A DNA stretch of 10,834 nt, from positions 1 through 10,834 of the forward strand of contig CATPBC010000275.1 of the NCBI GenBank assembly GCA_955652195.1, in the 5' to 3' direction. A program made the position numbers and the translations under genes. The notes under the pieces were generated by a model. That model saw only the letters and a program-made list of their open reading frames with translations. It searched no databases and had not been told where the DNA came from. Positions 7,805 through 10,834 of this stretch are shown here, piece by piece (position 1 is the stretch's first letter; each line of letters starts with the position of its first letter). This DNA is from an uncultured Xanthobacteraceae bacterium. Its GTDB lineage: Bacteria > Pseudomonadota > Alphaproteobacteria > Rhizobiales > Xanthobacteraceae.

Positions 7805-7834
7805 TATATAGGTGCCGCGGGGCGGGCGCAACAA
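7805..7834 (-). promoter_or_regulatory. Possible sigma-70-type promoter of rpsB
   Basis: In the dnaE-rpsB gap the minus strand has TTGTTG (7834-7829), 18 bases, then TATATA (7810-7805); the shifted TATAAG (7808-7803) matches the -10 consensus in five of six positions, but with a 20-base spacer. It is the only AT-rich island in a very GC-rich gap, and initiation just downstream would yield an mRNA beginning close to the foldable leader. The -35 match is weak, so this is a candidate only. Confidence 0.4.
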
Positions 7835-7842
7835 TGCTCCCC

Positions 7843-10834
7843 TTACAGCGCCTCCACGGTGACGACGCCGGAAACCGCCTTGATCGCGCCGGCGATCTGG
7901 GGCGAGACCTTAAACCGCCCGGGGAGCTTGACTTCGACCTCGCTGCCATTTTGCAGCAAGAGCACCATGCTGACTTCGCCCTCCCCCGCATCGGCGCCGT
8001 TGCCGCCGCCATTCTTCTCCAAGCGTTCGAGCCGCCGCGCCACGCCGGGAAGCGGCAGTGCGTCGCGTAGGAAAACACGCAAACCGCGCTGCATCCTGGC
8101 CGCCGCCTCGTCGAGCGGCTCGACCGACTGAATGCGGGCGCGCACCTCGTCGCCCTGCACTTCGGCGGTCAGAAACAGAAGCACCGCCCTGCCCGGCTCC
8201 AACAGATCGCGGTACTGCGCCAGACCTTCGGCAAACAACACCGCCTCATAATGCCCGCTCGGATCCGACAGGCCGATAATGCCCATCTTGCTGCCGCTCT
8301 TGGTACGCCGTTCGGTGCGCGACACCACCGTACCGGCAACGCGTCCTGCGCCGGCTCCGCTTTTGACCGCACGCGCAAACTCAGCCCACGACTGTACGCG
8401 CAGCCGCTTGAGCGCCGCGACATAATCGTCGAGCGGATGTCCGCTTAAAAAGAAGCCAACGGCTTCATATTCGCGCTGCAGCCGCTCGGCCGGCAGCCAC
8501 GGCTCCAGCGCCGGCACCGCAATAGACGAATGTGCCGCCGCTCCACCGAAAAGCTCCGATTGGCCGCGGACGGTGTCATCTTGCGTGCGCTGCGCGGTTG
8601 CCAGGATCGCATCTTGGGCGGCATAGGCGCACGCGCGATTTGGCTCAATGCAGTCGAACGCGCCAGCGGCGGCAAGGCTTTCCAGCACCCGCTTATTGAC
8701 GGCGCGCGGATTGATGCGGCGGCCAAAATCGGAAAGGTCGGTGAAGGCGCGTTCGCCGCGCGCCGCGACAATGCTCTCGACTGCTTGGCGGCCGACCCCG
8801 CGCAACGCCGCCAAGGCGTAATGGATGGTATTGCCCTCGACCTCAAATTCGACTTCCGACCGATTGACCGACGGCGGCTCGACTTTGATGCCAAGCCGCT
8901 CTGCCTCGTCGCGAAACTCGGCAAGCTTGTCGGTGTTGCCCATGTCCAGCGTCATCGACGCGGCCATGAACTCGACCGGGTAGTTAGCTTTCATGTAGGC
9001 GGTTTGATAAGCGACCAGCGCGTACGCGGCGGCGTGACTCTTGTTGAACCCGTAATCGGCAAAGCGTGCGAGCAGGTCGAAAATGGCTTCGGCTTGCGCC
9101 GGTTCGACGCCGCGCTCGATACTGCCGGAAATAAAGCCTTTGCGCTGCGCCTCCATTTCCTTGCGGATCTTTTTGCCCATGGCGCGGCGCAGCTGATCGG
9201 CCTGCGCCAGCGAATAGCCGGCGAGCACTTGGGCGATCTGCATCACCTGTTCCTGATAGATGATGACGCCGTAGGTTTCTCGCAGAATGGGCTCGAGCTT
9301 TGGGTGAATGTAATCGGAGCATTCGAGCGCATGTTTACGCGCGCAATAAGTAGGAATATTCGCCATCGGGCCGGGCCGATACAGCGCGACCAGTGCGATG
9401 ATGTCCTCGAAGCGATCGGGGCGCATGTCGATGAGCGCGCGCCGCATTCCGGCGCTTTCCACCTGGAACACGCCGACCGTTTCGCCGTGCGCCATCAGCT
9501 CGTAGGACTTCGCATCGTCGAGCGGCAGATTGGATAGATCGATCTCGATGCCGCGCCGGCGCACGAGCTTAACCGCGCGATCGAGCACGGTAAGAGTTTT
9601 CAGGCCGAGGAAGTCGAATTTCACGAGGCCAGCCGGCTCCACCCATTTCATGTTGAATTGGGTCACCGGCATCAGCGATTTCGGATCGCGGTAAAGCGGC
9701 ACCAATTCGGTGAGCGGGCGATCGCCGATCACAATGCCGGCGGCGTGGGTTGAGGCGTGCCGCGTCAGGCCTTCCAGCTTTTGCGCGATATCGAAGGCGC
9801 GGCGCACCACCGGCTCGCTGTCGCGCGCCGCCTGCAGGCGCGGCTCATCTTCGATGGCGCGGGGAAGCGAGATCGGATTGAGCGCGTTTTGCGGGACGAG
9901 CTTGCATAATCTGTCGACCTGGCCGTAGGGCATTTGCAAAACCCGCCCGACGTCGCGCAGCACGCCGCGCGCTTGGAGCGTGCCGAACGTGATGATCTGT
10001 GCGACCTGGTCGCGACCATACTTCTCCTGCACGTAGCGAATGACCTCGTCGCGCCGGTCCTGACAGAAGTCGACGTCGAAATCCGGCATCGAAATCCGCT
10101 CGGGATTGAGAAAGCGCTCGAACAAGAGGCCGAAGCGGATCGGATCGAGATCGGTGATGGTCAGCGCGTAAGCGACCAGCGAGCCGGCGCCAGAGCCGCG
10201 GCCCGGTCCAACCGGGATGCCCTGCGCCTTGGCCCACTGGATGAAATCGGCAACGATCAGGAAATAACCGGCATAGTGCATGTCCACGATGACGCCGAGT
10301 TCGAATTCGAGCCGTTCGCGATAATCCTCGACGCTGTGGCCTGGCGCGGTGCCGTAGCGCGCCAAGCGCTGTTCCAGGCCCGATCGCGCGGCGCGGCGGA
10401 GCTCCTGTCCCTCGGCGGCCTCGGATGCGTCTTGCTTCGGTTGGTCTTGGTTCGTTTGGTGTTGGCTCGGGTGTGCGGCATCTTCTCGACTAGCCTCGGT
10501 CGAGCGCGCGCCCCGTCCCGCGGCGAAACGCGGCAGAATCGGCGCCAGAGTGCGCGGCCGGAAGACACAGCGCTGCGCAATTTCTACCGTTGTCGCCAGC
10601 GCCTCCGGCAGGTCGGCAAATAAAGCCGCCATTTCGGCGCGTGTCTTAAAGCGGTGCTCCGGCGTTAGCTGCCGGCGGTCGGAATCGGCGATCAGCTTGC
10701 CTTCCGCGATGCAGAGCAGCGCGTCGTGCGCTTCATAGTCCTCGCGCGCCGCAAAGAACGGCTCGTTGGTCGCCACGAGCGGCAGACCGCGCGCATAGGC
10801 GAGATCGATCAGCTGGGGCTCCGCCAACCGCTCG
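7843..10834 (-). CDS. dnaE: DNA polymerase III alpha subunit, 5' end beyond the window
   Basis: DnaE is the replicative polymerase subunit. The 996 codons present lack roughly the first 160-180 residues (most of the PHP domain) of a protein usually near 1,150. Numbering from the TTG codon at 10827 (Leu, not a start): end of the PHP region to about 100, GPGRGSGAGSLVAY (207-220), catalytic PDFDVDF (248-254, Asp249 and Asp251), third catalytic Asp405 in KFDFLGLKTLT (403-413), fingers GFNKSHAAAYALVAYQTAYM (593-612), a helix-hairpin-helix ALRGVGRQAVESI (674-686), a canonical clamp-binding QSELF (756-760), an OB-fold domain (about 829-905), and a C-terminal domain to 994. An unusual Gln-rich insertion sits at about 103-140. 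The stop at 7843 is followed by 141 bp before rpsB, without an obvious terminator. Confidence 0.97.
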   Translation of the reverse strand, partial: ERLAEPQLIDLAYARGLPLVATNEPFFAAREDYEAHDALLCIAEGKLIADSDRRQLTPEHRFKTRAEMAALFADLPEALATTVEIAQRCVFRPRTLAPILPRFAAGRGARSTEASREDAAHPSQHQTNQDQPKQDASEAAEGQELRRAARSGLEQRLARYGTAPGHSVEDYRERLEFELGVIVDMHYAGYFLIVADFIQWAKAQGIPVGPGRGSGAGSLVAYALTITDLDPIRFGLLFERFLNPERISMPDFDVDFCQDRRDEVIRYVQEKYGRDQVAQIITFGTLQARGVLRDVGRVLQMPYGQVDRLCKLVPQNALNPISLPRAIEDEPRLQAARDSEPVVRRAFDIAQKLEGLTRHASTHAAGIVIGDRPLTELVPLYRDPKSLMPVTQFNMKWVEPAGLVKFDFLGLKTLTVLDRAVKLVRRRGIEIDLSNLPLDDAKSYELMAHGETVGVFQVESAGMRRALIDMRPDRFEDIIALVALYRPGPMANIPTYCARKHALECSDYIHPKLEPILRETYGVIIYQEQVMQIAQVLAGYSLAQADQLRRAMGKKIRKEMEAQRKGFISGSIERGVEPAQAEAIFDLLARFADYGFNKSHAAAYALVAYQTAYMKANYPVEFMAASMTLDMGNTDKLAEFRDEAERLGIKVEPPSVNRSEVEFEVEGNTIHYALAALRGVGRQAVESIVAARGERAFTDLSDFGRRINPRAVNKRVLESLAAAGAFDCIEPNRACAYAAQDAILATAQRTQDDTVRGQSELFGGAAAHSSIAVPALEPWLPAERLQREYEAVGFFLSGHPLDDYVAALKRLRVQSWAEFARAVKSGAGAGRVAGTVVSRTERRTKSGSKMGIIGLSDPSGHYEAVLFAEGLAQYRDLLEPGRAVLLFLTAEVQGDEVRARIQSVEPLDEAAARMQRGLRVFLRDALPLPGVARRLERLEKNGGGNGADAGEGEVSMVLLLQNGSEVEVKLPGRFKVSPQIAGAIKAVSGVVTVEAL
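10432..10464 (-). repeat. Degenerate CAA-rich tract inside dnaE
   Basis: This in-frame stretch of 33 bp encodes five Gln in eleven residues (residues 122-132), every one as CAA. The DNA looks like degenerate repeats of CCAA/CGAA with the units ACCAA and GAACCAAGACC. It is less GC-rich than the flanking gene, where Gln is mainly CAG. It lies in the linker between the PHP region and the polymerase palm, probably an expanded flexible loop. The reading frame is intact on both sides, so it is not a disruption. Confidence 0.5.

Noticed and set aside
8530..9537. 335-codon open frame on the plus strand opposite dnaE
   Set aside because: It lies wholly antisense to well-conserved dnaE sequence and its translation has no recognisable domain; long antisense frames are expected in GC-rich genes with biased third positions.
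1..10834. Mobile element, CRISPR array, tRNA/rRNA or anti-phage island
   Set aside because: The window is filled end to end by syntenic housekeeping genes with even composition; I found no transposase, array-like repeats or tRNA-like fold.

Overview
The window is a GC-rich block of housekeeping genes, all on the minus strand and so read from the right edge leftward. The order is dnaE (5' end cut off by the window) - rpsB - tsf - pyrH - frr - uppS - cdsA - dxr - rseP, followed by about 170 bp that lead toward a further gene, which synteny predicts to be bamA. This order is well known from Alphaproteobacteria. The ribosomal protein S2 has a long C-terminal extension resembling S2 of Bradyrhizobium-like Hyphomicrobiales (Rhizobiales), and RseP has a single PDZ domain. 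I therefore read the source as an alphaproteobacterium, probably of the Hyphomicrobiales. Species assignment is not possible by eye.

Region by region: 10834-7843 encodes the last 996 codons of DNA polymerase III alpha. The 141-bp gap 7842-7702 holds a possible promoter and a foldable mRNA leader before rpsB. Then come rpsB (S2) and tsf (EF-Ts), 11 bp apart; a 95-bp gap; pyrH (UMP kinase); a 100-bp gap with a possible 16-codon ORF; and frr (ribosome recycling factor). From frr onward the genes are nearly fused: frr/uppS overlap at a TTGA, uppS/cdsA may overlap at a GTGA, dxr starts a few bases after cdsA, and rseP starts 44 bp after dxr.

The genes form a growth-linked set. S2, EF-Ts and RRF serve translation. 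UMP kinase supplies the route to UTP and CTP, and CTP is the co-substrate of CdsA. Dxr opens the MEP pathway to isoprenoids, from which UppS builds the undecaprenyl lipid carrier. CdsA makes CDP-diacylglycerol for phospholipids. RseP is the site-2 intramembrane protease of envelope stress control. No mobile element, CRISPR array, tRNA, rRNA or foreign-looking island is visible, and I do not see a novel multi-gene system. The points worth a second look are the rpsB leader, the unusual start codons at gene overlaps, a Gln-rich insertion in DnaE with odd codon use, the S2 extension, and a possible micro-ORF upstream of frr.
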